A DNA stretch of 5,752 nucleotides from Clostridia bacterium. Lineage in GTDB: Bacteria > Bacillota > Clostridia > Christensenellales > DUVY01. The notes beneath the pieces were generated by a model. It saw nothing but the letters and a program-made list of their open reading frames with translations. It was not told the DNA's origin and did no database searches. Within the stretch, counting starts at the first letter, position 1, and the number at the start of each line of letters is the position of its first letter. The translations under genes and the position numbers were made by a program. The DNA is taken from contig BNZQ01000084.1 in assembly GCA_026001225.1 (NCBI GenBank), forward strand, positions 1 through 5,752. Direction: 5' to 3'. Below are positions 1 to 5,299 of the stretch, one piece after another.

Positions 1-173
1 TCGGGCTGACCGCGATCGCGGCGGGCATGGCCGCGGCGGCGGTTTCGGGCTTTTTGGCCTTGAAGCTGATGCTGAAGGTCGTTTCCAAAAACAATTACAG
101 GTGGTTCGCGCTGTATATGGCCGCTTTGTCCGTGTTCACGTTTTTGAATTACTTTGTGATACATATATTTTAA
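1..173 (+). CDS. uppP: Undecaprenyl-diphosphatase (UppP/BacA), C-terminal fragment
   Basis: This is the last 56 codons of a gene that begins before the window; the reading frame starts at base 3 and ends with TAA at 171-173. The translation is a hydrophobic segment rich in Ala and Gly (LTAIAAGMAAAAVSGFLAL), then a short basic stretch (KVVSKNNYRW), then a final hydrophobic helix (FALYMAALSVFTFLNYF) ending in IHIF. This order matches the UppP C-terminus, where a conserved 'vsGxxAixxLlxxvkxxxfxxFaxYR' pattern precedes the last membrane helix. UppP is an integral membrane enzyme that dephosphorylates undecaprenyl pyrophosphate, returning the lipid carrier for peptidoglycan and other surface glycans. 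The catalytic motifs lie upstream and cannot be checked. The Arg usual in the terminal 'YR' is Met here (YMAAL). The next gene is also a surface-glycan membrane protein, which fits. Confidence is limited by the short fragment. Confidence 0.72.
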   Translation, partial: GLTAIAAGMAAAAVSGFLALKLMLKVVSKNNYRWFALYMAALSVFTFLNYFVIHIF

Positions 174-179
174 GAGAGG

Positions 180-232
180 GGGACGGAACAACCGTCCCGC
201 CGCCCGACGGCGGCACCCCTCCGAGGGAGGGG
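180..232 (+). terminator. Three consecutive GC-rich hairpins after uppP, probable terminator region
   Basis: Seven bases after the uppP stop codon there are three adjacent inverted repeats. The first is GGGACGG (180-186) with CCGTCCC (192-198). The second is CCGCCG (197-202) with CGGCGG (208-213). The third is CCCCTCC (216-222) with GGAGGGG (226-232) and a three-base GAG loop. The last stem is followed by AATTTTAA, a short T-run compatible with intrinsic termination. The first two overlap by two bases, so they compete slightly. Read literally this is a terminator for uppP. It may also be a dispersed GC-rich repeat, since such stretches are common in clostridial intergenic DNA. The T-run is short, so termination may be only partial. 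Confidence 0.55.
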
Positions 233-238
233 AATTTT

Positions 239-284
239 AAAGGAATAGATGGAAGTTTTTTAAAAGGAATAGATGAAAATTTTT
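239..284 (+). repeat. Tandem 24-nt duplication of a ribosome-binding site plus ATG
   Basis: The 13-base string AAAGGAATAGATG occurs at 239-251 and again at 263-275, exactly 24 bases apart, and each copy runs on into a T-run. Each carries an AAAGGA Shine-Dalgarno-like site about five bases before an ATG. The first ATG (249) opens a four-codon reading frame, M-E-V-F, closed by TAA at 261-263; that stop abuts the second Shine-Dalgarno site. The second ATG (273) opens the downstream membrane-protein gene and is in the same frame. The sequence therefore shows a duplicated start signal with a tiny upstream reading frame. Whether it tunes translation is inference. Confidence 0.7.
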
Positions 285-329
285 GGGAAAGGCGCGGAAA
301 ACCCTTTTTATAAAAAGGGTTTTCCGCAG
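269..329. repeat. Palindromic dispersed repeat, copy A, overlapping a gene start
   Basis: A perfect 16-bp stem at 294-309 and 312-327 closes on the two bases AT (310-311). A 5' flank beginning ATAGAT (269) leads into TTTTTGGGAAAGG. Both stem and flank align without gaps to the copy at 5300-5360: ATAGAT, TTTTTGG, AAAGGC, CGGAAA, CCCTTTTT, AAAAAGGG and TTTCCG are shared in order. Two stem positions differ as compensated pairs (A301-T320 here is G-C there; G294-C327 here is T-A there), so pairing has been kept while sequence changed. The element lies inside the first 19 codons of the downstream gene. Confidence 0.75.
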
Positions 330-1703
330 ATAAAAGCTTTGAAAAACAAGTTCGACCGGTTTCTGTTCGGAGATTGGTTTTTTCCGTTTTGCGCGGCCGT
401 AGCCGTTCTTTCGTGGCAGACGGGCGCGTATTGGACGTACGCGGTACATATCGCCGTTTCGGTCTTTGCCGTGATTCTGATTTACCTGCTCTTTTTTTGC
501 GAAACGATTTTACCGGCCGTGCCGATCGTCGCCGTGCTATCGTATATGCTGCCCGGTAACTTCAAGCTGGGCGGGTTCGGGCCGTACATACCGCTCGCCG
601 TGTGGCTGACGCTGATCGTCGCCGGATTCGTCTATTATTTCGTCAAGCGCAAGCCCGCCTTTCAAAAAAGCCGTTTGTTTTGGCCGACGGTCGTGTTCGG
701 CGCGGCTATGTTTTTCGCGGGGCTGCTTTCCCCGTGGTATTTCGAGGGCGTCAACTTCCTTATGATCCTCTATTTGGGGCTGCTGTATCCGTTCGTCACG
801 ATCCTGTTGTTCAACACGGCCCGTCTCACGCTCGAATACGTCGCGAAAACGATTTTGACGGCGGGCGCGGTGATCCTGCTGGAAATGCTGCTCTATTACG
901 CGGGCGTGGACGCGCACGGGCAGTATAAGGCGATCCACCTCGGGTGGGGCATGTCCAACAACATGGCGACGGTCTTTACGATGGCCATCGTCGCTTCGTT
1001 CTATCTGTCTCTGACCAAGGGCAAGGCCGACGTATACTACGCCGTCGCCGCGTTTGTCTTTATCGTCGCCCTCCTGTTTACGGAGTCGCGCGGGTGTATC
1101 TTTTTACTGGCCGCCGCGCTGCCCTTTATCGTCGGGTTTTATCTGTGCCGGAGCGCGCGGGGGGAACGGGGACGGCGCGCCGCTATTTTGCTGATTTGCA
1201 CGGCTGTTTCATTGGCTGCCTCGCTGATTTTTATCGACGAGGTCGCCTCCGTCTTTGCGCTTTTGAAAGAAATGGGATTGAAAGAGAACGGCCGGACCGA
1301 GCTTTACAAGGAGGCGTGGGAGGTGTTTAAGGGCCGGCCGATTTTCGGCGCGGGCTTCGCCTATCCCACGCAGCTCATTCCTATGGGCCCGCTGTATCCC
1401 GTACATAACACGATTTTGCAGTTTATGGCCAGCGGCGGGATCGTCGGAGTAGGGGCGTGCCTGTACTTGTTCGGCAGCCGGTACCGCTTATTGTACGACG
1501 CTTACGAGCCGAAATTGATTTTCTTCGCGATCCTGATGCTGCTGTTCGAAATCTACGGCATGGTCGAAATGGCGACCTTCTGCCCCTACGCCGTCTTTTT
1601 GACCTGCGTGCTCTTTAACGCGCTGGAACAGGAACACGCCGCGAAAGGGAAAGGAATGATCCGGAGAAGAAAATTTTTAGAGCGAAAAAAGTGGATTTTT
1701 TAA
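273..1703 (+). CDS. O-antigen ligase / polysaccharide polymerase-like membrane protein (Wzy_C family)
   Basis: A 476-residue polytopic protein with roughly twelve hydrophobic segments from residue 36 to 450. The C-terminal half carries the pattern of the Wzy_C (O-antigen ligase) family: SNN after a Gly-rich stretch (228-230), ESRG at the start of a helix (271-274), then a long loop (about 323-379) with NGRTELY containing Arg341, a 'GRPIFGAGF' segment (354-362), and HN at 378-379 leading into 'GGIVGVG'. In WaaL/Wzy proteins the loop Arg and His are needed to transfer or polymerise lipid-linked glycan at the outer face of the membrane. The substrate cannot be read from sequence; an exopolysaccharide, teichoic-acid-like or capsular glycan is plausible, and UppP and GalE neighbours fit. 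The ATG at 273 has AAAGGA five bases upstream. Residues 1-19 are encoded by a palindromic repeat and look unrelated to the family; TTG at 339 is an alternative start with no clear ribosome-binding site. The C-terminal tail is strongly basic. Confidence 0.82.
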   Translation: MKIFGKGAENPFYKKGFPQIKALKNKFDRFLFGDWFFPFCAAVAVLSWQTGAYWTYAVHIAVSVFAVILIYLLFFCETILPAVPIVAVLSYMLPGNFKLGGFGPYIPLAVWLTLIVAGFVYYFVKRKPAFQKSRLFWPTVVFGAAMFFAGLLSPWYFEGVNFLMILYLGLLYPFVTILLFNTARLTLEYVAKTILTAGAVILLEMLLYYAGVDAHGQYKAIHLGWGMSNNMATVFTMAIVASFYLSLTKGKADVYYAVAAFVFIVALLFTESRGCIFLLAAALPFIVGFYLCRSARGERGRRAAILLICTAVSLAASLIFIDEVASVFALLKEMGLKENGRTELYKEAWEVFKGRPIFGAGFAYPTQLIPMGPLYPVHNTILQFMASGGIVGVGACLYLFGSRYRLLYDAYEPKLIFFAILMLLFEIYGMVEMATFCPYAVFLTCVLFNALEQEHAAKGKGMIRRRKFLERKKWIF

Positions 1704-1714
1704 ATAGCTTAAAT

Positions 1715-1776
1715 TTTTTGAAAGGGGCACGGGGGAAACTTTTTGCAAAAAGTTTTCCCCACACCCCTTTTAAAAA
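1715..1776. terminator. Long palindrome between wzy-like gene and galE, probable terminator (repeat copy B)
   Basis: A long interrupted hairpin starts 11 bases after the stop codon of the membrane-protein gene. Outer stem 1715-1727 pairs with 1764-1776 (T-run, one G-T pair, AAA and GGGG with their complements). A three-by-three internal mismatch follows (1728-1730 against 1761-1763). The inner stem 1731-1744 pairs with 1747-1760 with one G-T wobble. The centre TTTTTGCAAAAA and the GGAAA/TTTTCC arms resemble the other palindromes in this window, but the outer arms (GGGG, CACGGGG) are of a different subtype. The CCCCTTTT on the 3' side gives a modest T-run on the + strand, so termination of the upstream gene is plausible. 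Confidence 0.6.
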
Positions 1777-1781
1777 CTTTT

Positions 1782-1805
1782 GCTATATAAATAAAAAAGG
1801 CGGTG
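1782..1805 (+). promoter_or_regulatory. Possible extended -10 and Shine-Dalgarno site for galE
   Basis: TGCTATATA at 1781-1789 resembles an extended -10 element (TGn plus TATAAT-like), with an overlapping TATAAA at 1786-1791. No convincing -35 hexamer is seen at the expected distance, which falls in the right arm of the preceding palindrome. GGCGGTG at 1799-1805 is a good Shine-Dalgarno match lying seven bases before the galE ATG. The ribosome site is secure; the promoter is tentative. Confidence 0.38.
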
Positions 1806-1812
1806 TTATACA

Positions 1813-2814
1813 ATGAAAAACATTCTTATCACGGGCGGAGCGGGGTATATCGGCAGCCACGCCGCCGTGGAATTGATCGCGGCGGGGTACGCTCCGATCG
1901 TGTGCGACGACTTTTCCAACAGCAAACCGGAAGCGTTAGACCGGATCGAAAAGATCGCGGGAATCCGGCCCGCGTCGGTTCGCGGCGATCTGAAAGACCG
2001 CGCGTTTGTCAAGAAATTGTTTGACGGGTACAAAATCGACGCCTGTATTCATTTCGCGGGCTTTAAGGCCGTGGGCGAGAGCGTGGCTAAACCGCTCGAA
2101 TATTACGAAAACAATTTATTCTCCGCGCTGAACGTGCTGAAGGAAATGAAAGCGCGTAACGTCAAGAAATTTATCTTTTCCAGCTCGGCGACCGTATACG
2201 GCGGAGCGGAAAAACTGCCGCTGACCGAGGACAGCCCGATCGGAGGAACGACCAATCCCTACGGCGCGACGAAGCTGATGATCGAGGATATTTTGCGCGA
2301 TACGGCGAAAAGCGATCCCGAATGGAATATCGTCATCTTGCGGTACTTCAATCCGGTGGGAGCGCACGAGAGCGGCTTGATCGGCGAGGACCCGCAGGGG
2401 ATCCCCAACAACCTGATGCCCTATGTGGCCAAGGTGGCGGCGGGGGAGCTGCCGTGCGTCAACGTGTTCGGAGACGATTACCCGACGCCCGACGGCACCG
2501 GCGTGCGCGATTATATCCACGTCGTCGATTTGGCCAAAGGACATATCGCCGCCCTGCGCGAATTGAAAAAAGGCTTGGCGGTTTACAATTTGGGCACCGG
2601 AAAGGGCGTCAGCGTGCTGGAAATCATCAAGGCGTTCGAAAAAGCCTGCGGCCAGAAATTGCCCTTTAAAATCGCGCCGCGCCGCGCGGGAGATATCGCC
2701 GCGTGCTGGGCAAGCCCCGACAAGGCCGCGCGGGAATTGAAGTGGAAAGCCGAAAAAACCTTGGACGAGATGTGCAGGGATCACTGGAATTTTCAGAGTA
2801 AGAACGGGAAATAA
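1813..2814 (+). CDS. galE: UDP-glucose 4-epimerase
   Basis: A 333-residue soluble extended short-chain dehydrogenase/reductase, close to the family's usual ~338. GalE interconverts UDP-glucose and UDP-galactose in the cytoplasm using tightly bound NAD. The Rossmann glycine motif GGAGYIGSH is at 8-16, SSSATVYG at 123-130 carries the catalytic Ser (third Ser, 125), and YGATK at 150-154 holds the catalytic Tyr150 and Lys154. Further GalE signatures are NPVGAHESGLIGEDPQG (180-196), PNNLMPY (198-204), PDGTGVRDYIHVVDLA (226-241) and YNLGTGKGVSVLE (258-270). Position 298 (CWASPDKA), which aligns with Tyr299 of E. coli GalE, is Cys as in the human enzyme, suggesting it can also use UDP-GlcNAc/UDP-GalNAc. 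The ATG at 1813 is seven bases after GGCGGTG. The gene sits downstream of two glycan genes but is separated from the nearer one by a long palindrome, so it may have its own promoter. It converges on the ATPase gene. Product is secure; the wider specificity is inference. Confidence 0.96.
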   Translation: MKNILITGGAGYIGSHAAVELIAAGYAPIVCDDFSNSKPEALDRIEKIAGIRPASVRGDLKDRAFVKKLFDGYKIDACIHFAGFKAVGESVAKPLEYYENNLFSALNVLKEMKARNVKKFIFSSSATVYGGAEKLPLTEDSPIGGTTNPYGATKLMIEDILRDTAKSDPEWNIVILRYFNPVGAHESGLIGEDPQGIPNNLMPYVAKVAAGELPCVNVFGDDYPTPDGTGVRDYIHVVDLAKGHIAALRELKKGLAVYNLGTGKGVSVLEIIKAFEKACGQKLPFKIAPRRAGDIAACWASPDKAARELKWKAEKTLDEMCRDHWNFQSKNGK

Positions 2815-2817
2815 TGC

Positions 2818-2855
2818 TTGCGGAAAACCCTTTTTGCAAAAAAGTTTTCTCGCAA
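2818..2855. terminator. Imperfect palindrome between convergent genes, probable bidirectional terminator (repeat copy C)
   Basis: TTGCGG and AAAA (2818-2827) pair with TTTT, CT and GCAA (2845-2855, one bulged C), enclosing CCC-TTTTT-GC-AAAAAA-G, which pairs further through the T and A runs. The left arm (GCGGAAAACCCTTTTT) is identical to the left arm of copy A, but the right arm has decayed (AGTTTTCTCGC instead of GGGTTTTCCGC). It fills almost the whole 43-base gap between the galE stop and the stop of the opposing ATPase gene, so it probably ends transcripts from both sides. Confidence 0.6.
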
Positions 2856-2857
2856 AA

Positions 2858-5098
2858 TTAACCGTGCGTATGCGCATGGGCACGCGCCGGCCTCTTCGCG
2901 ACGGGGTTGTAGCGCAAAATCGTCATCGCGTAGAGGATCGCGATCAGGGCGACGCCCACGTCGGCGAACTCCGCGATCAGGATGAAGTTCGGGGGAACGG
3001 CGTTCAGGGCTTGCAGGACGAAGGACAGAACCATGATGACCGCTTTCACGAATAGAGAGAAAACGATATTGACGGCCACGATTTGACGGGTCTTGCGCGC
3101 GAGGCGGACGGCGAGGGGGAGCTTGGCCGGCTCGTCGGTCATGAGGACGACGTTGGCGGCTTCCATCGCCGCGTCGCTGCCCAAGGCGCCCATCGAAATG
3201 CCCACGTCGGCGCGCGCCAAGGCGGGCACGTCGTTGATCCCCTCGCCCACGAAAGCCGTTTTGCCCTTGCCGCGCTTTTCCGCGATTAAGGAATCCAAAA
3301 TTTCCAGCTTCCGTTCGGGCGTTAATTCGCAATGAACCTCGTCGATGCCGACGGCTTGCGCGACCGCTTCCGCCGCCGCGCGCTTGTCGCCGGTCAGCAT
3401 GACCGTGCGTTTGATGCCGAGCGTTTTCAAATCCGCGATCGCGGCGGCCGCGTCGGGCTTTACCGCGTCGGACAGAACCAAACAGCCGAGAAATTTGCCG
3501 TCGGCGGCCGTATAGACGTGCGTGCCGGACAGCGCGGACTCGGTAACGCCCTCGATTTGATGCTCCCGCATGAGGGCGAGGTTGCCCGATAGGACGCGCT
3601 TTCCCCGAATGACCGCCGAAACGCCGTGGCCGCCGTACTCCTTGTAATCCGAAATCCGCGCGTGGTCGACCGGGCGGCCGTACCGTTCCAGCACGCCGCG
3701 CGCGATCGGATGCGTGGATTGGCTCTCCGCCCACGCCGCTTCCTCTAACAGAACGTCCTCGGACACGCCCGGCGCGGGGAGCAGGGCGGCGACCTCGAAC
3801 ACGCCGCGCGTCAGGGTGCCCGTTTTGTCAAAGACAACCGTGTCCAAGGCGGTCATGGCTTCAAGATAATTGCCGCCTTTGAACAGAATCCCCCGGCGGC
3901 TCGCCGCGCCCACGCCGCCGAAGAAGGACATAGGAATACTCAGCACGAGGGCGCAAGGGCAGGACACGATCAGAAAGATCATGCCCGTGTGAATCCATTG
4001 CTGCAGGTCAAGCCCGAAAATCAAGGGGAACGGAATCGCGATTAAAAAGGCGAGCGCGACCACGGCGGGCGTGTAGACGCGGGAAAACCGCGTGATGAAC
4101 TGCTCGCTTTTGGCTTTTTTGGCCGAGGCGTTCTCCACCATGGACACGATGCGCGCGATCGTGCTTTCGTCGTATTTTTTGCGCACGCGCTCCGTGAAAA
4201 CGTCGCGCACATTGAGACTGCCCGAATAGACCGAATCGCCCGCGCCGACCTCGACGGGGACGCTTTCGCCCGTGATCGCCGACGTGTCCAAGACGGCCGC
4301 GTTCAAGGCCACGCCGTCAAGGGCGACCTTTTCGCCCGCCTTGACCAACAGGCGGTCGCCCACGTCCACGCGCTCCGGCGAAACCTGCTCGATCCGCCCG
4401 TCCGCGACGTATTTATTGACCGATTTCACGCCGAGTTCCGCGAGGTTCGCAATGCTCGAACGGCTCTTTTCCACCGCGATTCTTTGGCACAGCTCGCCCG
4501 TTTGATAGAAAATCAGAATCGCGACCGCTTCCAAATTCTCGCCCATGATCAGCGAGCCGATCCCGACCAGCGTCATTAAAAAATTCTCGTCCAAAAAACG
4601 GCCGGACAGAATGCGCTTGCCGCAGACGTACAGGATTTCATAACCGCCCAGAAAAAACGCGGCGTAATACAACAGGGTGTAAACGACCTCGCGCGGCTCG
4701 TCCATGCCCGCCCACAGATTCCAAGCGTAGCCGATTCCGTCGTGGCCGTGCCCGCCCGGCGCGGTGAATTGCAGGATCACCGCCGCGATAAAGAGAACGA
4801 CGCCCGACAATTTGACGAGATTGCCGACGTTGAATATCAGCTTGCGGGTCGCGCGGCCGTGCTCCTCGGCGGCCTGCGCGTCCGAAACCGTCACGCCGTC
4901 TTCGATCGAGTCGGCGGTTTTGACCAGCTTTAAAAAAGCGCGCTTCACGTCCGCGCCGTCGGCGTAAGTCACCGTGAGCTTCCCCGCCGCGAAATTCAGC
5001 TCGGCGCGCTCGACCTCCGAAAGTTTGTTGATTGCTTGTTCGATCTTGGCCGCGCAGTTCGCGCAGTCAAGGCCGTCTATTTTGTAGATTTTGACCAT
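2858..5098 (-). CDS. P1B-type heavy-metal-translocating ATPase, Zn/Cd/Pb class
   Basis: A 746-residue efflux pump that uses ATP to move soft divalent metals out across the membrane. Numbered from the chosen ATG: an N-terminal HMA metal-binding domain with GLDCANCAAKIE (Cys12, Cys15); two helices about 92-112 and 137-160; TGES actuator motif at 276-279; the CPC metal site in TM6 at 380-382; phosphorylation motif DKTGTLT with Asp424; the P1B HP dipeptide at 463-464; TGDK at 569-572; and GEGIND at 618-623. Lys685 in TM7 and Asp713 in TM8 (FADVGV) together with CPC mark the Zn2+/Cd2+/Pb2+ (CadA/ZntA) class, not copper. GEGIND has Glu where nearly all P-type ATPases have Asp. Histidines in the first extracytoplasmic loop (GGHGHDG) and the tail HAHTHG could bind metal. 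The frame opens ten codons further upstream (ATG at 5128), but that ATG lies in the spacer of a strong promoter, so ATG 5098 is preferred. No regulator gene is adjacent in the window. Confidence 0.93.
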   Translation of the reverse strand: MVKIYKIDGLDCANCAAKIEQAINKLSEVERAELNFAAGKLTVTYADGADVKRAFLKLVKTADSIEDGVTVSDAQAAEEHGRATRKLIFNVGNLVKLSGVVLFIAAVILQFTAPGGHGHDGIGYAWNLWAGMDEPREVVYTLLYYAAFFLGGYEILYVCGKRILSGRFLDENFLMTLVGIGSLIMGENLEAVAILIFYQTGELCQRIAVEKSRSSIANLAELGVKSVNKYVADGRIEQVSPERVDVGDRLLVKAGEKVALDGVALNAAVLDTSAITGESVPVEVGAGDSVYSGSLNVRDVFTERVRKKYDESTIARIVSMVENASAKKAKSEQFITRFSRVYTPAVVALAFLIAIPFPLIFGLDLQQWIHTGMIFLIVSCPCALVLSIPMSFFGGVGAASRRGILFKGGNYLEAMTALDTVVFDKTGTLTRGVFEVAALLPAPGVSEDVLLEEAAWAESQSTHPIARGVLERYGRPVDHARISDYKEYGGHGVSAVIRGKRVLSGNLALMREHQIEGVTESALSGTHVYTAADGKFLGCLVLSDAVKPDAAAAIADLKTLGIKRTVMLTGDKRAAAEAVAQAVGIDEVHCELTPERKLEILDSLIAEKRGKGKTAFVGEGINDVPALARADVGISMGALGSDAAMEAANVVLMTDEPAKLPLAVRLARKTRQIVAVNIVFSLFVKAVIMVLSFVLQALNAVPPNFILIAEFADVGVALIAILYAMTILRYNPVAKRPARAHAHTHG

Positions 5099-5107
5099 AA
5101 CGGCGAC

Positions 5108-5136
5108 AGTATACCACAAGAAAGACATTTTGGCAA
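5108..5136 (-). promoter_or_regulatory. Sigma-70-type promoter for the metal ATPase
   Basis: On the minus strand TTGCCA (5136-5131) and TATACT (5113-5108) are separated by exactly 17 bases, five of six matches to each consensus hexamer. The expected transcription start is near 5101-5098, at or within three bases of the preferred ATG, giving a leaderless or almost leaderless mRNA. No Shine-Dalgarno site is visible before either ATG, which agrees with that. The spacer is normal length, unlike the 19-20 bp spacers of MerR/ZntR-controlled promoters. Confidence 0.7.
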
Positions 5137-5140
5137 GCGG

Positions 5141-5154
5141 TTAGCGTACGCTAA
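5141..5154. promoter_or_regulatory. Perfect 14-bp palindrome upstream of the -35, candidate operator
   Basis: TTAGCGTACGCTAA is its own reverse complement with no spacer. It ends four bases before the -35 hexamer of the ATPase promoter, with its centre about 46-47 bases upstream of the predicted transcription start. That is a normal position for a dimeric regulator. I do not recognise it as a known CadC, CzrA, Zur, AdcR or MerR-family site. On the + strand it is followed by six T, but a stem of five pairs is too weak to be a convincing terminator and no + strand gene ends here. Confidence 0.45.
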
Positions 5155-5161
5155 TTTTTTA

Positions 5162-5276
5162 GACCGAAGAAAAAGCCGTGACTTTTTCTTCGGTCAAAGT
5201 CACCCTTTTTCGACGCCGAAAGCTCATCGTTTTCGGCTGTTTGCGGGCTTTGAATCGGGGTTTCCCCGATTCAAAG
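5162..5276. repeat. Block of strong hairpins between the M14 peptidase and the ATPase promoter
   Basis: Four inverted repeats lie close together and no gene is present. Stem 5162-5175 pairs perfectly with 5182-5195 (14 bp, loop CCGTGA). GTGACTTT (5178-5185) pairs perfectly with AAAGTCAC (5196-5203), using bases of the first stem, so the two cannot form together. GCCGAAA (5215-5221) pairs with TTTCGGC (5231-5237). Stem 5248-5260 pairs perfectly with 5264-5276 (13 bp, loop TTT). The block could be a dispersed repeat or MITE-like element, a structured non-coding RNA, or part of the leader/3' region of the flanking minus-strand genes. No terminal transposase or target-site duplication is evident. 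The structure is directly seen; the function is unknown. Confidence 0.6.
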
Positions 5277-5299
5277 AAAGCTGCTTTTACGCTGTTTAT

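Noticed and set aside
101..313. Plus-strand open frame of 70 codons after uppP
   Set aside because: It overlaps the uppP C-terminus out of frame and then reads through hairpins and repeat copy A; composition reflects the repeats.
537..938. Minus-strand open frame of 133 codons inside the Wzy-like gene
   Set aside because: Antisense shadow; sequence is rich in Arg, Asp, Gln and His with no family resemblance.
2116..2883. Minus-strand open frame of 255 codons across galE
   Set aside because: It is antisense to a fully conserved galE and shows no recognisable domain; its start region also runs through repeat copy C.
2793..3734. Long minus-strand open frame of 313 codons
   Set aside because: It lies within the metal ATPase gene in another frame and translates to Arg/Gly-rich sequence without motifs, a typical shadow of GC-rich codons.
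5108..5136. MerR/ZntR-type metal-responsive promoter
   Set aside because: The spacer is 17 bp, not 19-20, and there is no dyad between the -35 and -10.
5141..5160. Palindrome plus T-run as an intrinsic terminator on the plus strand
   Set aside because: The stem is only about five pairs once a loop is allowed, and no plus-strand gene ends there.
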